64,000 nt of DNA from Emiliania huxleyi CCMP1516 (taxonomy: Eukaryota > Haptophyta > Isochrysidales > Noelaerhabdaceae), in the NCBI RefSeq assembly GCF_000372725.1, contig NW_005198751.1, positions 231,809 to 295,808 on the forward strand, in the 5' to 3' direction. The notes beneath the pieces are model-generated. The model ran no database searches, was not told the DNA's origin, and was given only the letters and a program-made list of their open reading frames with translations. Of the stretch, positions 54,015 through 63,269 are shown piece by piece. How positions within the stretch are numbered: position 1 is the first letter of the stretch; each line of letters starts with the position of its first letter. Both the position numbers and the translations under genes were made by a program.

Positions 54015-54471
54015 CGAGTGTGGCAGCTCCTGCGCCTATCACAACACTACTGATCCTGGTCATTAGAGCTGCCAGGGGTAGTCGGTAGCGTCAGGGGCCC
54101 AACAGGGTACAGGCGAGCCGGCGGTAGAGCTAGAGGAGTCAAAACCCCTCTATTTGAGACGTGGCCCATATACTCGTGCAACGAGCCCCCAGCAGGTGGC
54201 GCATACCTTACACACACAGTCGCAGAGTCTCCCGCACGAGACACCGGGGCACAGAGTACGAGTACGATACGAGAAAATGATGTGTGGGGGCGTGCTGCCT
54301 CACTGGTGGCGAGAGCGGCTCCCAGGCCAACTAGCGGGGCATGCACGTGTACCGTAGTTGTGCGGCACTTCATGCAAAATGTGTGTGTGAGAGAGAGAGA
54401 GAGAGAGACTCTGAGAAACTCAGAGAGAGGGAGATAGAGAGCGCCTAATGAGTAGCTAGGAGAGCGGTGGC
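54015..54471. other. Intergenic stretch with a GA microsatellite
   Basis: It contains a GTGTGT/GAGAGA tract at about 54384-54440, close to the 3' end of the membrane-protein gene. No gene is supported. Confidence 0.6.
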
Positions 54472-55260
54472 TCATGCAAGCGAGAGTGCTGCGACAGCAA
54501 GGCTGGAGATAGCCCAGAGGAAGCCGCCAACCTTGGCCCCACCGAGAGAAGACACCTCAAGCAGCGCCCACTTGAGGGCCAGCGCCGCGTCGGTGGCAAA
54601 GGTAAGGGCGAGGCATTGTGGGAGGGCGAGGCCGCGCACGAGGCCAGCCAGGAAGACTCCGGTGCTCACGAGGGCGCCGCCCGAGAGCGAGAGCATCGAG
54701 CGGCCCACGTCGCTCACCGGCTTCTGAATCTCGTACACGTCTTGGATCGTCGAGGTCGGCGCCGCCCAGATGAGGCCTCCGAGCAACAGGTAGACGCCCG
54801 CCGCCCAGCGTGGTCCGACTCTGCCGCCGAGTGTGAGCTTGCCAAGGATCGAGAGCAGGACGACGCCCGGGATCTGGTTCCCCAGCGGGCGGCTCAGCAC
54901 GTCCCAATTGGCGACACTGACGAGTGTGGTCAGGGCGGCGGCAACGAGGGAAACGCCTGCCGCATGCGACGGGCCGCGCGTGCCTGCGAGCAGCACCGCC
55001 GCCCCGCAGATCCGCCAGCAGCCGACGGCGCGCATGGTGACCAGAGCGGACGCGTCGGTGGCGAGCCCGTAATTGGCCAGGCTCTGGCCGGGCGCCACCC
55101 AAGCGAGAGCGCCGGAGACGGCAAAGATGCCCGCGCCGACGTTGGTGAGCATGCTCGCGCGCGGCGAGGCGGCGCGGAGCGGCGGCGAGGGCCGCTGGCC
55201 GGTCTGCATCGCGGCGGTGGTGGCCAGAGTGGCGAGCAGCGTACAGGCCGCAGACGACAT
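54472..55260 (-). CDS. Polytopic membrane protein with an internal duplication, function unknown
   Basis: A 262-residue single-exon frame with ATG at 55258-55260 and stop at 54472-54474. The N-terminus (about 35 residues, Ala/Thr/Arg-rich, few acidic residues) could be a signal or organelle transit peptide. About six hydrophobic segments follow. Two halves look homologous: residues about 40-100 (FAVSGALAWVAPG, later CGAAVLLAG) and about 155-215 (LLLGGLIWAAP, later VSTGVFLAG) share a GxLxWxAP opening and a closing VxLAG helix. I do not recognise the family. Its strong third-position GC and consistent hydrophobic periodicity support real coding. Confidence 0.65.
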   Translation of the reverse strand: MSSAACTLLATLATTAAMQTGQRPSPPLRAASPRASMLTNVGAGIFAVSGALAWVAPGQSLANYGLATDASALVTMRAVGCWRICGAAVLLAGTRGPSHAAGVSLVAAALTTLVSVANWDVLSRPLGNQIPGVVLLSILGKLTLGGRVGPRWAAGVYLLLGGLIWAAPTSTIQDVYEIQKPVSDVGRSMLSLSGGALVSTGVFLAGLVRGLALPQCLALTFATDAALALKWALLEVSSLGGAKVGGFLWAISSLAVAALSLA

Positions 55261-55910
55261 CTGCGACCGCCCGATTTCTTTTCTGTGATGATTTTACCTG
55301 GTAGCGCCGCCCTCGACTCAAGGGGCTGCCTTCCATCCGCCGCTGCTCAGGCCGGGGGAGGGGGGGAAACCTCCTGTTCCGCGCGGAACAGGAGCAGCCC
55401 CCTCCTTGCCCGGTCTGCGAAGCAGGGTGGTGGTCGTGCCATCTTCGCTTCAAAACGACCACGCCGCAATCGTCGCCGGCGCGCGACACGTTCCCGGAGG
55501 CCGGACTGTCCTGGTCGAGAGTGTGTGCCGCCAAGGCGGGACCACTCGGGGACAGTGCCGACGGGACGCGGCTCGAAGGGCGTGGCTCCGCAGCGCGGCT
55601 GGCACTCGTCGCAGAGGCCTCACCTTCGAAAAGTCGGGCATGGCTCCACCCGCAACTTTGTCGCTAACACGCGCGCACCGCCGAGCCTGCGGCGGGCGCG
55701 CTGCGGCCGCACGTCTACTTCGTCATAGTGCCACGACGTGCGGCCTAGATTTAGCCCACGCACCTCTGCTCGCAAACACTCACCCATTTGAGTGTCACTG
55801 ACCGTGAGTGCGAGATAGGGCTAGCAGTAGGCAGCTAGCCTGTGAGGAGAGCGTCCATAGACACCTCACTTAGACCCCACACACGGTCTCGTCCGTGCCT
55901 CGCCGGCCGG
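55261..55910. other. Intergenic region without a supported gene
   Basis: It lies upstream of the minus-strand membrane-protein gene and should hold its promoter. A short near-palindrome occurs at 55370-55390 (CCTGTTCCGCGCGGAACAGG). Open frames here are overlapping shadows. Confidence 0.5.
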
Positions 55911-56110
55911 AGAGATTCATGGCGCTGGAACCAACACAGTCGAGCGAGCAAGCGATTAAGGCGTACCCCTGCTGTGTGAGGACGCGCGGCACATCGGGGG
56001 GCGGGCTCCCGGGGGAAACCCCTGCCCCTGACGTCCGTTCAATCAGAGATCCAATCGATAGGCCCCCCGCCCCGGTCGTGGCGGGGGGACCACAGCTCTG
56101 TTCTCCCCTT
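55911..56110 (+). pseudogene. Inverted, diverged partial copy of the zinc-ribbon-like coding segment
   Basis: Reading plus from about 55918, PTQSSEQAIKAYPCCVR followed by DVRSIRDPIDR resembles the minus-strand PTQSGEQAMKAYACCVR and DIRSVRDRIER at about 56372-56230. The copy is short and lacks the upstream domain, so it looks like a broken inverted duplicate. Confidence 0.5.
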
Positions 56111-57085
56111 GAGACGGGGCGGGGGGGGGCAGGGCCCAGATTCGCCGACGGCCCCTTTTCCCGCCCCCCCCCGCTCCGCATCAGGCCGCAGACTGCGCAG
56201 TAGTTGCGTCGCCTCCCCCTCCGCCCGGTCCCTCTCGATTCGGTCTCTCACTGACCGGATATCAAAGGCCGAGTTGTGTTCGGATAGCGGGCCCGCCGAT
56301 GCCACCCGCCTCCTCACACAGCAGGCGTACGCCTTCATCGCCTGCTCCCCCGACTGTGTCGGTCCCGGTGCGATGTCGTTGACGAGGTAATCCTCCCCCT
56401 CCCACCGGAAAACCTGCCCAAGAAGGTCCGTCGAGCCAACCATTCGTCTTGCCAGGCTCCGCACTTCCCGCGGCTGCACCGGCCTGAGAACGCCGGTGCT
56501 GGCCGCGAGCGACAGACCTATCGCCCTAAGCTCCGCCAGGACCGCCTTCTCGCCCGCCGCCGCGGCCGCCCGATCCATCTCGGCCTCTCGAATTGCCCCC
56601 TCCCGTCTTCTTGCTCTGTCTGCCGCCGGCACGAACCTCATCGGGCTGCCTCGTGCCCTTCCTGGCAAGATCCGCGTCGGGGCCGGCCGATCCACCGGTG
56701 CCGCCCCGGCTCGGGGTGCGCTCGCCTGTTGCGACGGCTGCCCCCCCCTCGCCGCCCCCCCGTATCCTTGTCTCCTCTTCTCACGGACCACAGGGGCTGC
56801 ACAACAAAAGCACACAAACACCCCCTGCCCCTGCATGGCGTGGCACAGGCGCATCCTCATCCCCTCCTCCGCTTCCCCTTCCACCCGTTCAGAAATCCGT
56901 TCCAGGATGGCGCTGACCACCTCCTCAGCCACCTTCGTAGCCGCCGGTCCGTCTTCCGGCTTCACGTGGAACAGCGTGCGAAATTTGCCGCCGCACCCAT
57001 GACAGGCGGCTAGCGCAGGGAAGCGCTCCGTCACGCAGCCGGTCCGCTTTCTTATCGCGAGCGTTCCCAGCGCGACGCGAGCCTC
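56039..57085 (-). CDS. Zinc-ribbon-like coding segment, possible mobile-element or orphan gene fragment
   Basis: An open minus-strand frame continues upstream to 57631, but that part lies opposite the prefoldin exons and is most likely noise. The credible part starts near 57085. It contains CHGCGGKF and, about 70 residues on, CFCC, which could chelate one metal ion, then a helical charged segment and a C-terminal motif (GEDYLVNDI, EQAMKAYACCVR). Stop at 56039-56041. There is no convincing start codon, so an upstream exon is possible. Family not recognised. Confidence 0.35.
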   Translation of the reverse strand, partial: EARVALGTLAIRKRTGCVTERFPALAACHGCGGKFRTLFHVKPEDGPAATKVAEEVVSAILERISERVEGEAEEGMRMRLCHAMQGQGVFVCFCCAAPVVREKRRQGYGGAARGGQPSQQASAPRAGAAPVDRPAPTRILPGRARGSPMRFVPAADRARRREGAIREAEMDRAAAAAGEKAVLAELRAIGLSLAASTGVLRPVQPREVRSLARRMVGSTDLLGQVFRWEGEDYLVNDIAPGPTQSGEQAMKAYACCVRRRVASAGPLSEHNSAFDIRSVRDRIERDRAEGEATQLLRSLRPDAERGGAGKGAVGESGPCPPPPRLKGRTELWSPRHDRGGGPIDWISD

Positions 57086-57140
57086 TACAGACACCGGTTT
57101 GCGCGGCCGTGGCACAGCACGCAGCGAAGAGGGCCCGGGG

Positions 57141-57622
57141 ATGGCCGAGGAGGAGCAGGAGCAGCAGCTCTCCAAGGAGGAGGCCGAGATGCGGCTGCAG
57201 CAGATGCGCGCCGCCGTCCAGGAGCAGATGCGCCAGATCAACATCCTCGAGATGGACGCGGCGGAGCACCGGCTCGTGCTCGAGGCGCTCGATCCGCTGC
57301 AGGGCGGGCGCAAGTGCTTCCGGATGGTTGGCACGGTGATCGTGGAGCGGACCGTCTCCGACGTCAAGCCGGCGCTCACGGCTAACCTTGAGCAGGCGCT
57401 TGCGCGCGCCCGCCCGGTCGCCAGCCGCCCTCCCGAGAGACTCCGCCCCTTCGCTTGCAGATGAAGGCTGCTGTCAAGAAGCTGACAGAGAGCTGCAAAA
57501 AGCAGCAGCTGGAGGCCGACGCGTTTGCCGCGAAGCACCGGCTCTCGAGTAAGCAGGGCGCGGCGCAGCAGGCAGAGGAGCAGGAGGGAGCTGACGAGGG
57601 GTCGAGCGGTGTGCTCATATGA
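57141..57622 (+). CDS. PFDN2: Prefoldin subunit 2
   Basis: A beta-type subunit of the hexameric prefoldin co-chaperone, which hands unfolded actin and tubulin to the chaperonin CCT in the cytosol. Exons 57141-57395 and 57461-57622 give 138 residues, close to the family length. Seen: an N-terminal coiled-coil helix, the family core INILEMDAAEHRLVLEAL, then RKCFRMVG and VERTV at the beta hairpin, and a C-terminal helix KKLTESCKKQQLEADAF. The 65-base intron appears to use a GC donor (57396-57397) and AG acceptor; this junction restores the family spacing without a gap. A GT at 57417 in the same phase would insert seven residues. The overlapping minus-strand frame is treated as noise here. Confidence 0.88.
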
Positions 57623-58452
57623 CGCGCCCACGGACGCAAGTTCGTGTGGCCCCGATTGACCGTCGCTGAGGTGGTCTGCCTCGGCTCATGCTCTTCTATT
57701 ACCCATTAACCTTATAGCGCTCCCCTCCACCCCCCGTTCCCGGCGCGGCCGGTTCTCTGCTTGTCCGCTGTGCTTCTCTCCCGCTTTACATCCAGTAAAA
57801 TAAAACTAACTGCTAGAGCTGTCGCCTGCTTGCTCTAACGCTCCATTTCTCACTTTTCTGCCGGCCCCGGTGGGCCAGTGTCTCTCCCTAGGACCGAGAG
57901 ACGAGAGTGACTTCTCGAGAAGTCACACGCCGCTCTGGCTAGTGCCATTTCACTGTGGCACAGCTCGCGTTACAAAACCTTCAGTGTGTGAATGTTATAA
58001 ACGCGGACTAACTAAGAGTTTATAAACACACCTGGTTCACGACTATTTAAGACTATTTAACAGGATCGCCCGCTCCCGCGTGAAGTTCAATTAAACGCGC
58101 GTTTATTTGAACTGATAAACCTCGTTCATAAACTCAATAAACAGGGCCCTGTTCGCGCGTCCCTCTTCGATCGGTCGCTCGTCCCTGTTCGCGCATTCGG
58201 TCTTTTTCTTATTGCTCAAAAGAATGACCCCCAGGTCTGGACGAAACCGTAGTTCTATTCCCTCGGGCCGGGGGGCTGCCCAGCAAGGCCCGAGAGGAGG
58301 TCATGATACCCAGGCAGATCATCCGCTGCCGGCCGCGCGAGCCCGGCAGCACGAAGACGCTGCATCAGAATGGGAAGGGTGTCCCTATTGCCGTGAATGC
58401 AGAGCCTTAATTTTGGCATTGAGATTTGGAATCGGAATCGCGAGAATCGCGA
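57623..58452. other. AT-rich intergenic region with palindromes
   Basis: Unlike the rest of the window, 57700-58210 is rich in A/T. It holds a perfect 20-nt palindrome (57907-57926), repeated TTTATAAAC and ACTATTTAA words, a near-perfect 28-nt palindrome centred on ACGCGCGT (about 58086-58113), and two copies of GTCCCTGTTCGCGC (one near 58142 shortened). It separates prefoldin 2 from the BED-type gene and may carry the latter's promoter or a transposon end. No gene is supported. Confidence 0.5.
57907..57926. promoter_or_regulatory. Perfect 20-nt palindrome GTGACTTC...GAAGTCAC
   Basis: The sequence is self-complementary over its full length. A shorter-spaced version occurs at 62361-62381, just upstream of the secreted-protein gene. 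It could be a dimeric protein-binding site or a repeat end; neither is shown. Confidence 0.35.
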
Positions 58453-60026
58453 ATGGCAGACGCGCCTGGCTCGCCAGTGGCCGCCGCGGAGCGGCACGAC
58501 CCCTTCACGCCGTCCAACGTCGGACCCAACACGCCAGGCAAGCGCGCGCCGACAGCCGCGATCTGGACGGAGAAGCAGTTCCTGCGCCTGCTGCCGGGCG
58601 GGCGGCGCAGCGCGCCGCTCATCGCCAAGGGCTTCACGCACGTCTGCGTGCTGCGGCGCGACTCGGACGGCAAGCCGTGCAACACGCCGCTGAAGCTGAC
58701 CAAGAACAAGCTCGGCGGCACCTGGCTCTCCACCAAGGCGCTCGCACACGTCAGGAACGACCTCGAGCACGCGTCGCACCCGCTCGCGATCCAAGAGTGA
58801 GCCGGCTCCCGCGCGCGCGTCTGTCTGCACTCTGAGCCAGCGAGAACACTAGCCCCTTTCCCTGGCAGGCCCTTCCCCAGGCCCAGCCACGCGCACCTCT
58901 CCCCTGCTCCCCTGCCAGAGCTGCCTGACGCCCTCTCCCTCCCCTGCGCGCGCTGCAGCCGACGCGCCAAGGAGCAGGAGGCCACGCGGCAGATGGCCCA
59001 GCAGGCCGCCTTCGAGCCGCTCTCCGCGATGACCAAGACCGACGCGTCCGGGCCGCTGTCGCACTTCGTGCTCACGCCGACCGAGAAGTCGCTCTCCTCG
59101 CAGCTGCTGTGGTACGTCTACGGCCGGCAGCACGTGAGCAAGGCCTCCTTTGACGACCCGTACTGGAAGGACATGATGCGCCAGCAGGCGGCCACGGCTG
59201 GCGGAGTGACGGTGAGATAGGCCCGTTCACACCTCCCACCACAGACGCGCGCGCGAGACCGCCACACGCGTTCCCAAAGCCCGGTGGTGCGCGACGCCCC
59301 GCCCCGCCGCCCCCCTCTCGCCCCACCGCGCGCCTCCCTCACCCCATCTGCCTCCCGCCTGCAGGTGCTCGACGCGCCGCTCCTCCAGCGCACGCAGCTG
59401 TCCAAGGGCGTGCGCGCCGAGTTCGAGGTCTTCATCAAGCTCGTGAAGCTGGTCGGCGGCGAGGCCGGCGCTAAGGCGATGGGCAACCCGTTCGGCCAGT
59501 GCATCCACGACAGCGGCACGCTCGCCAACCACGTGTCCTACCAGGCTTACGGCATGCAGTTCGTCGACCCGCTCTGGAACGGCAACGTTGTCATCTGCTT
59601 CGGGCTGGTGCGCTCACCGGACGGCCGCAACGAGAAGGTCGCCGAGCTCGCCGTCTCCACCTTCGAGTCGCGCTTCGGCCTGTCGTTCGCCTCCTTTTTC
59701 GGCTCCTCGATCGCGGACCGCAAGGCAGTGGGCGTGGCCTCCTTCTTCGGTCACGATGAGGAGCCGTGCCTCATGCACGACGGGGACAAGCCCGGCGCGT
59801 CGGCGATCGGCGCGCTCGTGCGCTCCAAGGCCAAGAAGCCGATCAACCCCTTCCCAGAGGGCGTCGCGCTCATGCAGAACATGCACAAGATGGGCACGCA
59901 CTTCTCCTACTCCAGGGCATGGACCCGGTCGACGCGGCGCAGGCCTACCGCATGGCGCTGATGGCGCAGAACAAGTCCAAGGGTGCGGGCTCCTCCTCCT
60001 CGGCCGTGGATGTGGACGCGGACTGA
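58453..60026 (+). pseudogene. BED-finger / hAT-like protein, three exons, frameshift near the 3' end
   Basis: Exons 58453-58796, 58959-59211 and 59365 onward join in frame through GT-AG introns (58797-58958, phase 2; 59212-59364, phase 0). Exon 1 carries a BED-type zinc-finger pattern: two Cys (HVCVL, KPCNT) followed by two His near its end (AHVRNDL, HASHP). Exon 3 has a helical region and CLMHDGDK, resembling the CxxH signature of hAT transposases, then NPFPEGV and HKMG. At about 59911 the frame ends in a premature run (stop 59961). A frame one base away continues with GMDPVDAAQAYRM to a TGA at 60024-60026. A one-base loss, natural or an assembly error, explains this. It could be a transposase or a domesticated relative. 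Confidence 0.6.
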
Positions 60027-60107
60027 AAGAGGTGGCGGGGGGGGGGAGGGGGTCCTGATTGGGAAGAGTTCCCCCACGTTCGCGTATGATTCCTGGCGCG
60101 ACAGGAG

Positions 60108-60207
60108 NNNNNNNNNNNNNNNNNNNNNNNNNNNNNNNNNNNNNNNNNNNNNNNNNNNNNNNNNNNNNNNNNNNNNNNNNNNNNNNNNNNNNNNNNNNNN
60201 NNNNNNN
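60108..60207. other. Assembly gap of 100 N
   Basis: A run of exactly 100 undetermined bases, which usually marks a scaffold join of unknown true size. The inverted repeat on its right side touches it. Confidence 0.99.
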
Positions 60208-60509
60208 CGCATGCGTCGTACTGAGCGCGTCGAGACCGCGTCCTGATGTGATCTGCACGGGTAAATCACGTCGGCGTCAAAGGAGCGACGTGCGACCTGT
60301 CAGAGCTTGATCTCCGCTCTCAGCGGGGTCGCAGCTGCCTCTGCGCGTCCTGTGGATGTACCTTTGTCGCGCGCCGGAGACGACTCGACGCCGCTGAGAT
60401 CGGAGATCAAGCTCTGACAGGTCGCACGTCGCTCCTTTGACGCCGACGTGATTTACCCGTGCAGATCACATCAGGACACGGTCTCGACGCGCTCAGTACG
60501 ACGCCTGCG
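60208..60509. repeat. Near-perfect 119-nt inverted repeat with 64-nt spacer beside the gap
   Basis: The arm 60208-60326 matches the reverse complement of 60391-60509 at about 116 of 119 positions. The left arm begins at the first base after the N run, so the full length is unknown. Such a hairpin could be a foldback transposable element, and could also explain why the assembly broke here. Confidence 0.85.
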
Positions 60510-62402
60510 ACCCGTCTCGGGTCAGGTGGCACGACGCTCATCGCGCCCGCCAGCGCTGCCGTGCAGGTTGCCACGACGAGGTCGAGCACGCTTCTATACG
60601 CTCGCCGAGCCTTCCTTTCCATCCCATTAGGCAGCCCGGGAACGGTGGCGATCAGAGGCAAAGCCTACGAGGGGTGGTGGAACCACATGTCACGGCTACT
60701 GCCGGCTCGACCCCACGATAGCCTCCGAAGGCTGACTTTGCGGCACCATCATCGGACGATGTCGACGAGTTGGGTCGCTCTCGCGGTAGCCAGATGACCT
60801 CTCATACTAGGATCATCGGCCATGGCCGCAGGGAGCGCGGGGGAGGGCGCTGGATGCAACACGGAGCTCCGTTGGAGACGTTTTCAAGATTAGCGTGTCA
60901 GAGTGAGTGAAATGGCACTAGCCTCTCTTTTTTTAACTTTTTTCACAGCGTTCACACGAGGCATCGCGACCGTTTCTTGCGGCCATCTTTGATCCAAATC
61001 AAGGCTAACCAGCCTAGAGACGACCCCTAGACACTCACCTACCTTGCTGACAGCCCACGCAGCGTCCGTCTGAAGCACCTCAAGTACGCCGGTGAGGGAC
61101 GCCCGAAACGGGGTCACTCCGCATGTGGGCCGCCTTTGCGGTCGTCTGACGCGCCCTCCGGCCGCCGCACACTCGCCACTCACCCCGTCTCTCCTCTAGA
61201 TGATGCGGCGGCGCGCACGGGGCACTGCGGCTGCCGGCGCCGCGGCGGCCGGCGCCGCCGCCGCCGGCGCAGGCGCAGGCTCAAGTCGCCGGTACGGCGA
61301 TGGTCGATCGCCTCGTCGCGGCGGGATGCGCTGCTGCGCCCGATGCGACGGCTCCTCTTCGAGCAGGTGCTTGGCAAAGCCGGTGAGGGTCGCCAGCTTT
61401 TGTCCCGACCGGGCTGCAGATCGCGTAGCCAACCTGGCTCGGGTCCGGGAAGCACTGTGTGCAGTGGTAGGACCGCATGTACCCGCACTGATGCTTCTTG
61501 CTTGAACACGAGCACACTAAACACGAGCACAGGCGCCGTGCCGCCTAGGGCTGTCCGCCTCAAACGTCGCACGGCGCATCGAATTCGCGCAGACCAATGT
61601 AGTCGATGCTGGGCGTGCGCATTGGTATTGAGAGGCTGAGGTCGGCGGCGTCGCGCAGTAAGCGCAGTAACGCATGCAGCCGATTTGGATACCGGCGCTT
61701 GCGTGGGAGCGCAGACAGCATCGGCCGCGGTGTGCCAGCGAATGTGGTGGTCCTCTTGTCCACTGCGTCCGAGCCGAACCAGCTGTCCACACGAGAAGCG
61801 GCGGCGCGCGGGAGAGCCACGACGAGGTCGACCGTCTCGACCAGTCAGCCTCCGGCACAGCATTGGGTGCCTGCATGTCGACGGGACTGCGGCGCTTGAG
61901 TGTCATCGCGTAGCGGTGCGGAGGCAGGCCGTGTGCGCCTCTTCGTACGAGGAAGGAGAAAACAAATAGGGGTGCAAGTGCCCCAAGTGCTCCAAAGCCG
62001 TTTGAACCCCGCCCAGGCTGCTCAGGGCCCGGGCTCCTAGCCGGATAGGGGGTCTGTCCACACTGGCTGGCCCCTCCCAGATACTCGAGTAGGTAGGTTG
62101 GTCTTGTTTCGCCCAAAAGGGCCCTGCAAAAAAGAAAGAAAGAAAACAGACAACCCAAGGGAGGGATGGGAGGACGGTACGCCGCAATAGGTAGGCGCAC
62201 TCGATTCATCTTTTTTTCGCTTCGCTGCGCGGCCTTGGGATAGGTAGGTAGGCTAGGAGCCGGAACCCAGAGCCTTCCCATCGGCCTGACAGGGCCGAGT
62301 CCGCGGGCTATCACGGTGCACGGGCCGGCCGCGAGAGCACGTACTGTGCGCGCGCGGGGCGAGTGACTTCAGAAGTCACTCCTAGTCGCAGGCTGGACGC
62401 AA
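60510..62402. other. Intergenic and low-complexity region without a supported gene
   Basis: It contains a GCC/GGC-rich triplet-like tract at about 61223-61285, A/T-rich simple repeats (AAAGAAAGAAAG at about 62133-62147) and GTAGGTAGG words near 62244-62255. Open frames on both strands are compositionally driven and carry no recognisable domain. Confidence 0.45.
62361..62381. promoter_or_regulatory. Hairpin GAGTGACTT-CAG-AAGTCACTC upstream of the secreted-protein gene
   Basis: A 9-bp perfect stem with a 3-base loop ends 21 bases before the ATG at 62403. Its GTGACTT...AAGTCAC core repeats the palindrome at 57907-57926. The position suggests a promoter or 5'-leader element; this is inference. 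Confidence 0.3.
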
Positions 62403-62942
62403 ATGACCTCAGCCTTGCTTTCGCTCGCCCTCTTGTCTGCTCCGCGCGTTCTTCAAGGGCCGTTTGGGCCCTTTGCGGGTGACGACTTTGACTGCGAGGA
62501 GAAGGATATCTATCGCGACGAACCGTGGGCGGCCGGTGCCTGCATGATCGGATGCCGACGAGACGGATGCCGCAAAGCCAAAGTGTTGTGTCGTCGTTTG
62601 CCCGTGTGCGCCATCGTCAACATCAATGTCGAGGGCACTGTCGCCACACTCAAGCGCGAGAGCGCTCTCTCCGCCCGCACATCCAGAGGCAAGCGCATCA
62701 GCTTCTCCCAAAACCTCGCGCAGCGAGCTCCTGGGAGTGACAGAGCGTGCATCGAGCGCGACGTGTGGACGAAGCGTCCGAGCGAAGCGTGCATGCTGGA
62801 CTGCCCCAACCTGAACTGCACGCGAGCCACCGCGCTCTGCTTCTCGACCAGCGGCTGCACTTCCATCGACATTTCGTTTGGCGTCTCCGGCCGCGGTGCA
62901 GTGGCGCGCTTGCGCTTCCAGGAGCCCGAATTATCGGTTTGA
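62403..62942 (+). CDS. Small secreted Cys-rich protein with two tandem six-Cys repeats
   Basis: A 179-residue single-exon frame. The first 18-19 residues (hydrophobic, ending VLQG) look like a signal peptide, so secretion or an endomembrane location is likely. Two repeats of about 60 residues share cysteine spacing: C-x15-C-x3-C-x4-C-x6-C-x5-C (starting at Cys31) and C-x13-C-x3-C-x4-C-x6-C-x5-C. Each also has a conserved Trp between the first two Cys and a following beta-like I-x-I stretch. Twelve cysteines would allow three disulfides per repeat. I do not recognise the family. The conserved spacing supports real coding. No toxin or enzyme role can be assigned. Confidence 0.7.
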   Translation: MTSALLSLALLSAPRVLQGPFGPFAGDDFDCEEKDIYRDEPWAAGACMIGCRRDGCRKAKVLCRRLPVCAIVNINVEGTVATLKRESALSARTSRGKRISFSQNLAQRAPGSDRACIERDVWTKRPSEACMLDCPNLNCTRATALCFSTSGCTSIDISFGVSGRGAVARLRFQEPELSV

Positions 62943-63269
62943 CACCTGCTGCCGCTATTGCAGTCGTCAAACGTGGCCGCGGGCGTGCTGCGTGTCTCCG
63001 CGCTTGCGCGAGTGTTGTACTCACATGCGTTAGTCATAGTCAAAGACTTTGATTGGTTTACGGACAACGCATACGGTTACGGAAACAGTACAACTGCACG
63101 AAGAGTCCAACTCCCCATATCTCCAAGTGCGAAGTGGTGGAAGAGAGCGAACAACAAACAACAAACGGGCCGCGGGCGTGTTGCCCAGAGGCTGCCGATG
63201 AACGGCTCGCGACCAGTTGACCGTACGCGCGCCAACTTCCGGGAGCACCGACCTCCCCAAAGCTCCACG
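62943..63269. other. Short convergent intergenic region
   Basis: It lies between the 3' ends of two convergent genes and is less GC-rich than its surroundings. No gene or terminator signal is evident. Confidence 0.5.

Noticed and set aside
54384..54440. GA/GT-rich tract as a regulatory GAGA element
   Set aside because: A plain microsatellite. A similar GA tract lies in the carrier-gene intron, so no specific role is supported.
57086..57631. Upstream part of the 530-residue minus-strand frame as N-terminus of a protein
   Set aside because: It lies antisense to the well-supported prefoldin 2 exons and is Ser/Arg-rich noise.
61180..62314. Overlapping open frames on the minus strand between the gap and the secreted-protein gene
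   Set aside because: Composition-driven, no recognisable domain, and they cross simple repeats.
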